Of a stretch of DNA of 64,000 bases, positions 53,549 through 61,335 are shown piece by piece. Source of the stretch: Acidobacteriota bacterium (GTDB lineage: Bacteria; Acidobacteriota; JAAYUB01); assembly GCA_018001935.1 (NCBI GenBank), contig JAGNHB010000010.1, positions 58,369-122,368 on the forward strand. The letters are read 5' to 3'. A model generated the notes under the pieces. That model was not told the origin of the DNA and made no database searches. It worked only from the letters and a program-made list of their open reading frames with translations. Position numbers and translations under genes: made by a program. The stretch's first letter is position 1. Each line of letters opens with the position of its first letter.

Positions 53549-53935
53549 ATGAAGAGAGAGATCGTGCACACCCCCGAAGCCCCTCGCGCCCTGGGGCCGT
53601 ATTCCCAGGCCATCCGGATCGGCGACTTCCTGTTCACCTCCGGCCAGGTCCCCCTGGACCCGTCGACCGGAAGGCTGGTGGAGGGCGACATCACGGCCCA
53701 GACCCACCGCGTGTTCGCCAACCTCAAGGCCGTCCTCGAGGCGGCCGGGACGTCCTTCGACCGGGTGGTCAAGGCCCTGGCCTTCCTCAAGGACATGAAC
53801 GACTTCCAGGCCTTCAACGCCGTGTACGGCGAGTACCTCGGGGAGGCCCGCCCGGCCCGGAGCACGGTTCAGGTGGCCCGGCTCCCCCTGGACGCCGCCG
53901 TGGAGGTCGAACTCGTCGCCTGGTGCGGGGACTGA
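53549..53935 (+). CDS. ridA: RidA family enamine/imine deaminase
   Basis: A 128-aa cytosolic protein that hydrolyses reactive enamines and imines (for example 2-aminoacrylate) made by PLP enzymes. RALGPYSQAIRIGDFLFTSGQVPLDPSTGRLV, TAQTHRVFANLKAVLEAAG and GEARPARSTVQVARLPLDAAVEVELVAW carry the family signature including the catalytic Arg (PARSTVQV). Length is typical. It follows the PgpH-like gene by 3 bp. Its last 67 bp overlap the end of radC on the opposite strand. Confidence 0.95.
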   Translation: MKREIVHTPEAPRALGPYSQAIRIGDFLFTSGQVPLDPSTGRLVEGDITAQTHRVFANLKAVLEAAGTSFDRVVKALAFLKDMNDFQAFNAVYGEYLGEARPARSTVQVARLPLDAAVEVELVAWCGD

Positions 53936-54774
53936 ACCCCCGCCGCGGGTGACGCGCACGAACGGTTCTCCCGGCAGTCGAAGGCCCGGCCCGCCGCGAT
54001 GCTGTAAATCCGGTTCCCCGCCACCACCAGGTGGTCGTGAAGCTGGACGTCCAGCTTCTCCAGCGCCGCCTTGAGGTCCCGTGTCAGCTGCAGATCGTCG
54101 GCCGAGGGCTGGCACTGCCCGCCCGGGTGGTTGTGCGCCAGGAGGACCGCGGTGGCCCCGGCCGCCAGGGCGATGCGCGCGACCTCCCGGGGGTACACGG
54201 GGGCCTGGTTCACCGTCCCCTCCGCCAGGACGGCCCGGCTCACCAGCCGGTTGCCCGAGTCCAGGCACAGGACCAGCACGCACTCCCGGTCCCGGTGCCC
54301 CATCTCCAGGCAGAGGTAGTCCGCCACGTCCGCCGGGGAACTGATCCGGCGGCGCTCCCGGATCTCCTCCTCCAGGGACCGGACCGCCATGGCCCGGACG
54401 AGGCGGATGAGCAGCGCCAGGGTGTCCCCGATGCCGGCGACCTCCCGGAGCCGCTCCAGGGAGGCCCCCAGCACGGCGGAGAGGGAACCGAAGCGGGCCA
54501 GCGTCTCCCGCGCCAGCCCCCGGGTGTCCTTCCGGGCCAGGCCGAAGGTCAGGAGGAGTTCCAGCAGCTCGGCGTCCGTCATCGCCCCGGGGTAACCCGC
54601 CAGGAACCGCTCCCGCAGGCGCCGGCGGTGCCCGTCCGCCCCCTCCGGCCGCGACCGCTCCCCGTCCGCCCCCTCCCCCCGGCGCCCTGCCTCCTCGCTC
54701 CCCTCCGATCGACGGTTCTCCCCGTCCGGCTCCTCCAACTGACGATGCTCCCCTTTCGCCGCCAAGGCCTCCAT
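53869..54774 (-). CDS. radC: RadC family JAB-domain protein
   Basis: A 301-aa protein. After a Glu/Arg-rich variable start (1-50), a helix-hairpin-helix region (LRERFLAGYPGAMTDAELLELLLTFGLARKDTRGLARETLARFGSLSAVLGA; VAGIGDTLALLI) leads to a JAB/JAMM metalloprotease-like domain with AHNHPGGQCQPSADDLQLTRDLKAALEKLDVQLHDHLVVAG (metal His at about 212-216). The original role in DNA repair is disputed. The C-terminal 30 residues look random because they are read opposite the ridA 3' end (67-bp overlap). This suggests loss of an earlier stop codon. Confidence 0.93.
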   Translation of the reverse strand: MEALAAKGEHRQLEEPDGENRRSEGSEEAGRRGEGADGERSRPEGADGHRRRLRERFLAGYPGAMTDAELLELLLTFGLARKDTRGLARETLARFGSLSAVLGASLERLREVAGIGDTLALLIRLVRAMAVRSLEEEIRERRRISSPADVADYLCLEMGHRDRECVLVLCLDSGNRLVSRAVLAEGTVNQAPVYPREVARIALAAGATAVLLAHNHPGGQCQPSADDLQLTRDLKAALEKLDVQLHDHLVVAGNRIYSIAAGRAFDCRENRSCASPAAGVQSPHQATSSTSTAASRGSRAT

Positions 54775-54812
54775 GATCGTCCCTCCCTCCCGAATCTCGG
54801 GTAAAGCGCATC

Positions 54813-54976
54813 AAGATGGACGCCCCCGCAAAAAGTCCTGGTTGTGATCTCACAGAGGCACAGAGGCACGGAGAAGAATCGTAAGGATTGTTGATTCTAT
54901 TAAATACGATTTGTATTTCTCTGTGCCTCCGTGCCTCTGTGAGAGAAAAGGACTTCTTGCGAACGCATCCATCTTT
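54813..54976. repeat. Inverted-repeat element with two nested arm types
   Basis: Outer arms AAGATGGACGCCCCCGCAAA and, reverse complemented, AAGATGGATGCGTTCGCAAG are joined to inner arms CTCACAGAGGCACAGAGG / CCTCCGTGCCTCTGTGAG around an AT-rich core. The outer tip is shared with the element at 15.44 kb, the inner arms with those at 25.9 and 37.9 kb. It occupies nearly all of the 54775-54998 gap. Confidence 0.8.
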
Positions 54977-54998
54977 CACGCCGCGAAAAGACCCGCAC

Positions 54999-56627
54999 TC
55001 AGCGGATGAAGCTGCTCCGCGGGACCCGGTCGAAAGCGCCCGCAGAGGACCCCCCCAGCGGCTCGAAACCCAGGTTGCTCCGGGTGAGGAGCACCTCGTT
55101 GGCGACGACCCGGTCCAGGCTGCGATACTGCACGGCCTCGGCGACGTTGGAGGGGGAGACGGTCTCCGAGCCGTCGAGGTCGGCGATGGTGCGCGCCACC
55201 TTCAGGATGCGGTCGTGTGCCCGGGCGGAGAACCCCATCTCCAGGACCGCCTTCTCCAGGACTGTCTCCCCCTCCGCGTCCAGCACGCAGTGTTTCCGGA
55301 TCATGGGCGAGCTCATCCGGGCGTTGCAGAAGATGCCCTCCTCCCGGAACCGCTCCAGCTGCCGCTCCCGGGCGGCGCAGACCCGGCCGCGGATGAACTC
55401 CGAGGCTTCCCCCGTCGACCGGGTCCGAAGATCGCGGTAGGCCACCGCCGGGACGTGGATCTGGATGTCGAAGCGGTCCATGAGCGGGCCCGAGATCCGC
55501 TGCATGTACTGGTGCACGGCCGGCAGGGAGCACTGGCACCGCTCCGTCCCGTAGTACCCGCAGGGACAGGGGTTCATGGCCGCCACCAGCGTGAAGCGCG
55601 CGGGGAAGGTGAGGCTCATGGCCGCCCGCGAGATGGTGACGGTTTCGTCCTCCATGGGTTGGCGGAGCACTTCCAGGACGCGGCGCTGGAACTCGGGGAG
55701 TTCGTCGAGGAAGAGGACGCCGTTGTGGGCCAGGCTGACCTCCCCGGGCCGGGGGACCATCCCCCCCCCGATCAGCCCGGCGTGGGAGATGGTGTGGTGG
55801 GGCGCCCGGAACGGGCGACGGCCCACCAGCCCCTCTTCCCGCCGGAGGATGCCCGCCACCGAGTGGATCTTCGTGGTCTCGATCGCCTCGTCGAAGGTCA
55901 TGGGGGGGAGGATGGTGGGGATCCGGCGGGCCAGCATCGTCTTGCCGGAGCCGGGAGGCCCCACCATCAGCACGTTGTGCCCCCCCGCGGAGGCCACCTC
56001 CAGGGCTCGTTTCGTGTGCGACTGGCCGCGGACGTCGGCAAAGTCGGTCCGGTACCGGCTGTTCTCCTCCAGCAGCTTGCGGCAGTTGAGGCGAACGGGT
56101 TCCGCCGTGCCCCCGTTGAGGAACGCCACCACCTCCCGCAGCGTCTCCATCCCGTAGACCGCCACGCTCTCCACGACGGCCGCCTCGTTGGCGTTCTGCC
56201 GGGGCAGGACCAGGGACTCCATCCCCGCCTCCCGGGCGGCGACCGCCATGGAGAGCGCCCCCCGGATCGGCCGCAGAAGGCCGTCCAGGGACAGCTCCCC
56301 CAGGATCATCACCCGCTGCAGGGTGTCCAGGTCGTGGATGTCGGCCATCACCCCGAGCATCCCCACCGCGATGGGCAGGTCGAAGCCCGACCCCTCCTTC
56401 CGCTGGTCGGCGGGGGCGAGGTTGATGGTGATGTTGTCCATGGGAATGATGTGGCCCGAGTTTTTCAGGGCGGCCAGGACCCGTTCGCGGCTCTCCTTGA
56501 CGGCCGCGTCGGGCAACCCCACCGTCAGCAGCCTCGGGACCTTCACGGACGGCGACTGGTCCACCTCCACGCTCACGAGAAAGGCGTCCAGACCCAGCAG
56601 GGCGGCACTGATCACCTTGCACAGCAT
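54999..56627 (-). CDS. comM: YifB/ComM family Mg-chelatase-like AAA+ ATPase
   Basis: A 542-aa cytosolic ATPase. The N-terminal ChlI-type domain (LGLDAFLVSVEVDQSPSVKVPRLLTVGLPDAAVKESRERVLAALKNSG; NLAPADQRKEGSGFDLPIAVGML) precedes the AAA+ core with Walker A NVLMVGPPGSGKTMLARR (about 222), LFLDELPEFQRRVLEVLRQPMED and VAAMNPCPCGYYG, then the C-terminal Mg_chelatase_C (GFSARAHDRILKVARTIADLDGSETV). ComM is a branch-migration helicase that aids recombination during natural transformation. Length is slightly above the usual 505-510 because of a Ser/Gly-rich tail. No competence operon is attached. Confidence 0.95.
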   Translation of the reverse strand: MLCKVISAALLGLDAFLVSVEVDQSPSVKVPRLLTVGLPDAAVKESRERVLAALKNSGHIIPMDNITINLAPADQRKEGSGFDLPIAVGMLGVMADIHDLDTLQRVMILGELSLDGLLRPIRGALSMAVAAREAGMESLVLPRQNANEAAVVESVAVYGMETLREVVAFLNGGTAEPVRLNCRKLLEENSRYRTDFADVRGQSHTKRALEVASAGGHNVLMVGPPGSGKTMLARRIPTILPPMTFDEAIETTKIHSVAGILRREEGLVGRRPFRAPHHTISHAGLIGGGMVPRPGEVSLAHNGVLFLDELPEFQRRVLEVLRQPMEDETVTISRAAMSLTFPARFTLVAAMNPCPCGYYGTERCQCSLPAVHQYMQRISGPLMDRFDIQIHVPAVAYRDLRTRSTGEASEFIRGRVCAARERQLERFREEGIFCNARMSSPMIRKHCVLDAEGETVLEKAVLEMGFSARAHDRILKVARTIADLDGSETVSPSNVAEAVQYRSLDRVVANEVLLTRSNLGFEPLGGSSAGAFDRVPRSSFIR

Positions 56628-56834
56628 CGCGTCCTCCCTTGCCCCGGCGGCCGTCGGGCGCCCCGGGTCGAAAGTTCCTACCCGGATAACGCACCCCGGC
56701 GTTAACCGACGGCTTTTTCCGTGAAAAAGGGGGAGGGAGAATTCTATTTTGCTCTATTTCAGTGGTTTGTTTTCGTCCGAATTGAGGGTTTCTTGCACTT
56801 CGGGCAGGCGGGGAGTGGGGGGCGCCCCGCCCGG

Positions 56835-57230
56835 TCAGGCTGGCTGGGTGAAACGGCGGACGGTTTCGATGAGGTCGGCCATGCGATAGGGCTTCTGGAG
56901 AAAGCCCACGTTCTTCCGGGACGTGGCCTGGTTGAGCCGCTTCTCGTTGGCGAAGGCGCTCATGAGGATGATCTTGAGGTCCGGGTGGTCGCGGTGGATG
57001 GCCTCGAGCACCTCCACGCCGTCCATCCCGGGCATCATGACGTCCAGCAGGACCAGGTTGTAGGTGTTCGCGGGGTTGTTGACGATCTCCAGGGCCTCAC
57101 GGCCGTTCCCGGCACACTCCACCTCGCAGCCGATCTCGAGGAGGAAGTCCCGGGCCAGCTCGCGAATCATCTCCTCGTCGTCGACCACCAGGATCCGCAG
57201 GCGATTCTCGTCGTTCTTGCTAAGTTCCAT
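56835..57230 (-). CDS. Stand-alone response regulator (REC only)
   Basis: A 131-aa CheY-like receiver. LRILVVDDEEMIRELA gives the acidic pair, LVLLDVMMPGMDG the phospho-acceptor Asp63, IILMSAF the Ser/Thr switch, and GFLQKPYRMADLI the conserved Lys. There is no output domain, so it must act by binding a partner or in a relay. It is divergent from a small DHp-type histidine kinase, and the two share a palindromic -10 region, so they are probably a functional pair. Phosphotransfer to the REC-kinase fusion at 28.5 kb is another possibility but is speculative. Confidence 0.93.
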   Translation of the reverse strand: MELSKNDENRLRILVVDDEEMIRELARDFLLEIGCEVECAGNGREALEIVNNPANTYNLVLLDVMMPGMDGVEVLEAIHRDHPDLKIILMSAFANEKRLNQATSRKNVGFLQKPYRMADLIETVRRFTQPA

Positions 57231-57281
57231 CGTCTTTTTTTCCTTTACCCGGCAGGAATCTGTTCCATGCCGAATGGATTC

Positions 57282-57291
57282 ATTATATAAT
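57282..57291. promoter_or_regulatory. Bidirectional -10 region of the RR/HK pair
   Basis: ATTATATAAT reads TATAAT on the plus strand (57286-57291) and TATAAT on the minus strand (57287-57282). The plus-strand -35 candidate is TTCCAT (57263-57268, 17-nt spacer). The minus-strand -35 is weak (TGTCCT). Confidence 0.5.
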
Positions 57292-57325
57292 CAAATTCGC
57301 AAAAAGGACAGCGGAACGGTACGGA

Positions 57326-58066
57326 ATGGACCCACGCCCCCCCCAAACGATACAGACGCCCCACCGCATGCCGGAAAACACGATCGAGTACCTGGTGGTC
57401 TTCCACAAGGTCTGCTGTGCCATGCTCAGCGACCTCACCATCCACGAGTTCAACAACGTGCTGACCGGGCTCTCCGGCTACGCCCAGATGGCGGCGCGCG
57501 CCCGGGAGCCCCAGATGGTCACCCGGTCGCTGAAAGCGCTGGAAGACGGCGTCGGGCGCCTCATCGACGGGATTCGGAACACCCTGGCCTTCACCCGGGG
57601 CAGCCTGCACGAAACCAAGCCGTTCGAGGCCCACCAGTGCGCCAGCCTCGTCACGCGCCTCCTCGACTATCACCTCTCCCGGCGGAACGTCGAGGTCACG
57701 GTCGAGACCCTCGGGACCGCGCTTGTCCTGGGAAACGCCACCCTCTTCGAGAGCGCCGTGATGGCCCTGCTCCTCGACTGCCGGGACCGCCTGATGGCGG
57801 GAGGCGGCAGCGGGACGGTCCGGATCGTCCACACCTGCGAGAACCGGCGCTTCTTCCTGGAGATCTCCGACTCCCTGGGCTGCCCGGAGCTGGAACCGCC
57901 GCCCGGCGGGGCGAAGCCCGACGAAGCCCAGCCCTTCGACGCCCTCCGCTGGATGACGCCGGAAGCGGTGAAGGCGGTGGTCGCGCTTCACGACGGCACG
58001 CTCTCCGTCCGGCACGACGGGGGACGCCCCGTCCGGGTCGTCGAACTCCCCGTCTTCATCGGTTGA
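57326..58066 (+). CDS. Small DHp-type histidine kinase with degenerate ATPase domain
   Basis: A 246-aa soluble protein. The H-box is IHEFNNVLTGLSGYAQMAARA, close to HisKA motifs of hybrid kinases, and a second helix completes the dimerisation hairpin (VGRLIDGIRNTLAFTRG). The rest looks like an eroded HATPase: the N-box reads ALLLDCRDRLMAGGGSGTV, with Asp where Asn is expected, and ISDSLGC is a poor G1 box; no G2 box is seen. It may be a phosphotransferase (ChpT-like) or a pseudokinase rather than an active kinase. No sensor or membrane part is present. It is divergent from the single-domain response regulator; its end overlaps cutA by 11 bp. Confidence 0.8.
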   Translation: MDPRPPQTIQTPHRMPENTIEYLVVFHKVCCAMLSDLTIHEFNNVLTGLSGYAQMAARAREPQMVTRSLKALEDGVGRLIDGIRNTLAFTRGSLHETKPFEAHQCASLVTRLLDYHLSRRNVEVTVETLGTALVLGNATLFESAVMALLLDCRDRLMAGGGSGTVRIVHTCENRRFFLEISDSLGCPELEPPPGGAKPDEAQPFDALRWMTPEAVKAVVALHDGTLSVRHDGGRPVRVVELPVFIG

Positions 58067-58376
58067 CGCAATCCCCGATCCACGCCAGGTACGGCGGCCA
58101 CCCCCCGGTCACGGGGAGTCGCACGATCTCGGGCACCTCGTAGGGGTGCAGCGCCTTGAGGCGTTGTTCCATCATCGGGTAGACCTCCTCCGTCGTCTTG
58201 ATGACGAGGAGGGTCTCCCGGTCACGGCAGACCTCGTCCTTCCAGAAGTAGACGGAGCGAATGCCCTCCACGATGCCGACGCAGGCGGCGAGGTGCTCGG
58301 CCACCAGGGCGTCGGCGACCTTGGACGCACACTCGAGGGAGGGGACCGTGCTGAACACGACGCAGGGAACGCTCAT
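58056..58376 (-). CDS. cutA: CutA1 divalent-cation tolerance protein
   Basis: A 106-aa trimeric cytosolic protein of the CutA1 family, linked to copper and divalent cation tolerance. FSTVPSLECASKVADALVAEHLAACVGIVEGIRSVYFWKDEVCRDRETLLVIKTTEEVYPMMEQRLKALHPYEVPEIVRLPVTGGWPPYLAWIGDCV matches the family from end to end. ATG 58376 follows AAAGGAGG. It follows the lipid-kinase gene by 11 bp on the same strand, so it is the last gene of the block. Confidence 0.96.
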   Translation of the reverse strand: MSVPCVVFSTVPSLECASKVADALVAEHLAACVGIVEGIRSVYFWKDEVCRDRETLLVIKTTEEVYPMMEQRLKALHPYEVPEIVRLPVTGGWPPYLAWIGDCVNR

Positions 58377-58387
58377 GGGACCTCCTT

Positions 58388-59260
58388 TCACGGCGCCGGG
58401 AAGCGCAGGTTGAGCGCGCGGGGGAGCGCCCGGATCTCCACCGGGAGCGACCCGGCCGGCTCGCCGTCCAGTTCGACGAGGACGGAAGCGGGGCCTTCCA
58501 GGCGAAGATGGGTGATTTTCCGGTGGATGACGTCCTTCTCGCCGAGGTGGCGCCCCTTTCGGACCCTGGCGAAATAGCGGGCGTAGGCCGCGAGCCCCTT
58601 CCCCTGGAAAACGCACAGGTCCAGGCGGGGGTCGTCGAGGGCCGCCGACGGCGCCATGAGCCATCGCCCGCCGTAGCGGCTCAGGTTGGACACCACGCCG
58701 AACGTGCCCGAGCACTCGCCGGTGTCGAAGATGAAACGGACCTCCGGGAAGTCGTAGGACAGGACCGTCCGGATGGCGGCGAGGGCGAACGCCCCCCGTC
58801 CGAAGCGCCGCTTGAGGCGGGGGGAAACGGCGGAGACCACCCGGGCGTCGAACCCCACCCCGGCCATGGCGAGAAAGAAGCGGCCGCCGGCTTCGCCCAC
58901 CGTCACGGGCCGGACCTCCCCGCGGACCAGCCGGCGGGCGGCGTCGGCCGTCCCGGCCCGCAGCCCCAGTTCCCCGGCGGTCACGTTGGCGGTGCCCGCC
59001 GGGAGGATCCCCAGGAAGAGGGGCGTGCGGACGAGGGAAGGGAGCATCTCGTGGACGGTCCCGTCGCCGCCCAGGCAGATCACGCCGTCGATGCGGTCCG
59101 CCCGCGCGGCAACGATCCCGGCCGCCGAGCCGGGCCCGGAGGTGGGGACGGCGTCCACCGCCCAGCCGCCCGAGCGCAAGCCTTCCACGACGGTGCGAAG
59201 CCGGCGCTGGCGGGGGGCGGATCCCGACGCGGGGTTGTGGAGGAGGAGGACCGTGGTCAT
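58388..59260 (-). CDS. Diacylglycerol kinase-family lipid kinase (YegS/DgkB type)
   Basis: A 290-aa cytosolic or membrane-associated kinase that phosphorylates diacylglycerol or related lipids. LLLHNPASGSA opens the NAD-kinase-like fold; GVICLGGDGTVHEMLPSL (about 64-81) and LGILPAGTANVTAGELGL carry the nucleotide-binding motifs; AMAGVGFDARVV, SNLSRYGGRWLMAPSAALDDPRLDLCVF and VELDGEPAGSLPVEIRAL complete the DAGK C-terminal domain. It lies between the Ser/Thr kinase and cutA genes, with gaps of only 6 and 11 bp, implying one transcript. Confidence 0.94.
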   Translation of the reverse strand: MTTVLLLHNPASGSAPRQRRLRTVVEGLRSGGWAVDAVPTSGPGSAAGIVAARADRIDGVICLGGDGTVHEMLPSLVRTPLFLGILPAGTANVTAGELGLRAGTADAARRLVRGEVRPVTVGEAGGRFFLAMAGVGFDARVVSAVSPRLKRRFGRGAFALAAIRTVLSYDFPEVRFIFDTGECSGTFGVVSNLSRYGGRWLMAPSAALDDPRLDLCVFQGKGLAAYARYFARVRKGRHLGEKDVIHRKITHLRLEGPASVLVELDGEPAGSLPVEIRALPRALNLRFPAP

Positions 59261-59266
59261 TCCGGG

Positions 59267-60808
59267 TCAGAACCGTCTCTGAACCTGTTTCTTCTTGTTC
59301 ACCAGGTTCCGGTAGAGGTTCTGGAGGACCTCTTCCGAGGGAAACCGCTCGAGCGCCTCTTCCATCCGGCGCATGGCGGGCTCGAGGTGGCCCTCCTTGA
59401 GGATCTTCATGACCTCCATGCAGGTGGTGCGGATGAACTCCTTCTTCTCCGCTTCGTCCTTCTGGGCCAGGATCTTCTTGTAGAAGCCCAGCAGGCTCGA
59501 CTCCTCGGGGTAACTCTGCAGGGCCTTCTCCATGGTCTGCATGGCCTTGGGGAAGTTGCCGGAGTCCAGGTACACCTTGGACATGGCGATCTGGGACCGG
59601 ATGAACTCCAGCTTCTCGTTGCTCCGCTTCAGTTCCTGGATGTTCTTCCGGGAAACCCCGATCTCGGGGGCTTCGGGGTACTCCTTCTGAAGCTGGGCCA
59701 GCATGTTCTCCGCCAGGTCGAACTTCCCCGATCGGGCGAGGGATTCGGCGTTCTCCAGCCGCTTCCGGATGGCGGGGACGATGGAGCGGGACTGGACGTA
59801 GGACCGGAGGGCATTGAGGTTTTCGTCCACCAGCGCGTCCTTGCCGCTGTAGCGGAGGAAGAGGTTGTGGAGCAGCGCGTTCGCCTGGTTGAAGTCGCCG
59901 CTGTCCGCCAGGCCCTTGATCTCGTCCATGGCGGCCTGGGAGAGGACGGAGGTCGTCCCGCCCTCCAGCCGGATCTCCTCCTGGAAGGTGTACGGGCGTT
60001 TGAGGGAGTAGAGCAGGGTCTCGACGTCCTTCGCCATGATGCCCAGGTCGGCGTAGCGCTTCTCCCGGTCCTTCTGGAGACAACGCCGGCAGACGGCCTC
60101 CAGGGCGGGCGGGCAGTGAGGGTAGAACTGGCTGATGGGGTCCGGCTCGCCGTTGATGAGCTTGAAGAAAATCTCCGGGATGCTCTCCCCGGTGAAGGGC
60201 TTCCGCCGGGTGAGCATCTCGTAGAGGATGATCCCCACGGAGAACTGGTCGGAGCGCCCGTCGAGGTTCTTGCCCTGGACCTGTTCCGGGGACATGTAGG
60301 AGACCGTCCCCATCACCATGCCCGTCCGGGTCATGGTGGACGCCCCCACCATGGCGATGCCGAAGTCCACGATCTTGACGGAGCCGTCCTTGAGGATGAA
60401 GATGTTGGCGGGTTTCACGTCCCGGTGGACGATCCCTTTCGAGTGGGCGAAACTGAGGCCTTCGCCGACCTGCTTGAGGATTTTCAGGGCGTCGTTGAGG
60501 GTCTGGATCCGGTTGTGGTAGATGTAGGACTGCAGGTCGGACCCTTCCAGGAATTCCATGGCGATGTAAGGGGTCCCGTCGGTCTCGCCGAGGTCGTAGA
60601 TGGTCACGATGTTGAAGTGGGCCAGGCCGCCGGCCGACTGGGCTTCCCGGTAGAAGCGCTTGAGCAGTTCGGGGTTCGTCTTGAAATCGCCGGTGATGGT
60701 CTTCAGGGCCACCTGCCGTTTCAGGAACGGGTCCCAGGCCTTGTAGACCTTGCCCATGGCGCCCTCGCCGAGGACGGACTGGATCTCGTATTTTCCCAGT
60801 TTCTCCAT
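59267..60808 (-). CDS. Ser/Thr protein kinase with TPR-like C-terminal domain
   Basis: A 513-aa soluble kinase. The N-lobe is YEIQSVLGEGAMGKVYKAWD with KRQVALKTI; the catalytic loop is IVHRDVKPANIFILKDG (about 127); KIVDFGIAMVG is the DFG; MGTVSYMSPEQVQG the activation end; C-lobe RSDQFSVGIILYEMLTRRKPF. From about 290 to the end is a helical repeat domain (KGLADSGDFNQANALLHNLFLRYSGK; SLARSGKFDLAENMLAQLQKEYPEAPE; DSGNFPKAMQTMEKALQSYPEES; KEGHLEPAMRRMEEALERFPSEE), which likely binds partners. There is no transmembrane helix. It follows a small membrane protein by 19 bp, and the lipid-kinase gene is 6 bp downstream. Confidence 0.95.
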   Translation of the reverse strand: MEKLGKYEIQSVLGEGAMGKVYKAWDPFLKRQVALKTITGDFKTNPELLKRFYREAQSAGGLAHFNIVTIYDLGETDGTPYIAMEFLEGSDLQSYIYHNRIQTLNDALKILKQVGEGLSFAHSKGIVHRDVKPANIFILKDGSVKIVDFGIAMVGASTMTRTGMVMGTVSYMSPEQVQGKNLDGRSDQFSVGIILYEMLTRRKPFTGESIPEIFFKLINGEPDPISQFYPHCPPALEAVCRRCLQKDREKRYADLGIMAKDVETLLYSLKRPYTFQEEIRLEGGTTSVLSQAAMDEIKGLADSGDFNQANALLHNLFLRYSGKDALVDENLNALRSYVQSRSIVPAIRKRLENAESLARSGKFDLAENMLAQLQKEYPEAPEIGVSRKNIQELKRSNEKLEFIRSQIAMSKVYLDSGNFPKAMQTMEKALQSYPEESSLLGFYKKILAQKDEAEKKEFIRTTCMEVMKILKEGHLEPAMRRMEEALERFPSEEVLQNLYRNLVNKKKQVQRRF

Positions 60809-60827
60809 CGCGGCACCGTGAACGGGG

Positions 60828-61190
60828 TCAGAACCGCATGATCTTGCACTCGATCTTGTAGGGTTGCTTGATCTTGGTGAAGACCAGGTTGAAGGTGATC
60901 TCGAAATCGATGATGACCATGTCCCGGCTGATCTTGATGTTCGCGTCGGGGATGGGGTTCGGGTTGTCCGACGACACCAGGTACTTCTGGGCCAGTTCCT
61001 GGATCTTCTGCTTGATCTTGACGTCCTTCTCCATGTAGTTGAGCATGCGCATGACGGCCGCTTCGCACTCGTCCTTGAAGGACGTGACGCCGAAATAGGT
61101 CGGGCCGGCGCTGGCCGCTATCCAGACAGCCACGATGAGCACCGCCAGGGTGATGATGCACCCGATCTTGTTCACGCCTTTTCGGTTCAT
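60828..61190 (-). CDS. Small single-pass membrane protein of DUF4845-like type
   Basis: A 120-aa protein. MNRKGVNKIGCIITLAVLIVAVWIAASAGPTYFGVTSFKDE gives one N-terminal membrane helix with a periplasmic remainder; KIKQKIQELAQKYLVSSDN and MVIIDFEITFNLVFTKIKQPYKIECKIM form a helix and beta strands. Short proteins of this plan resemble DUF4845, but the match is only by general appearance. ATG 61190 follows GGAGG with a 5-nt spacer; the ATG at 61202 would place that ribosome site inside the gene. The promoter TTGCCC-N17-TAGAAT serves it. It starts the transcript that includes the Ser/Thr kinase, so a kinase substrate or partner is plausible. Confidence 0.72.
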   Translation of the reverse strand: MNRKGVNKIGCIITLAVLIVAVWIAASAGPTYFGVTSFKDECEAAVMRMLNYMEKDVKIKQKIQELAQKYLVSSDNPNPIPDANIKISRDMVIIDFEITFNLVFTKIKQPYKIECKIMRF

Positions 61191-61220
61191 AGGAGCCTCC
61201 ATCCGGTGTCGTAGCTTTCC

Positions 61221-61249
61221 ATTCTACTACCCCGGTCGCCCCGGGGCAA
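61221..61249 (-). promoter_or_regulatory. Promoter of the membrane protein-kinase-lipid kinase-cutA block
   Basis: Minus strand: TTGCCC (61249-61244), 17-nt spacer, TAGAAT (61226-61221), about 30 bp before the ATG at 61190. Confidence 0.5.
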
Positions 61250-61274
61250 TTTTTTTCCATCATACACTCATTCC

Positions 61275-61303
61275 TTGTTTTTTGAAAAGCCTTTCTGTAC
61301 AAT
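61275..61303 (+). promoter_or_regulatory. Promoter of the PPi-phosphofructokinase gene
   Basis: TTGTTT (61275-61280), 17-nt spacer, TACAAT (61298-61303), 32 bp before the ATG at 61336. Confidence 0.6.
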
Positions 61304-61335
61304 CAGGCCGCTGAATCCACCCTCGGAGGTGCCGC

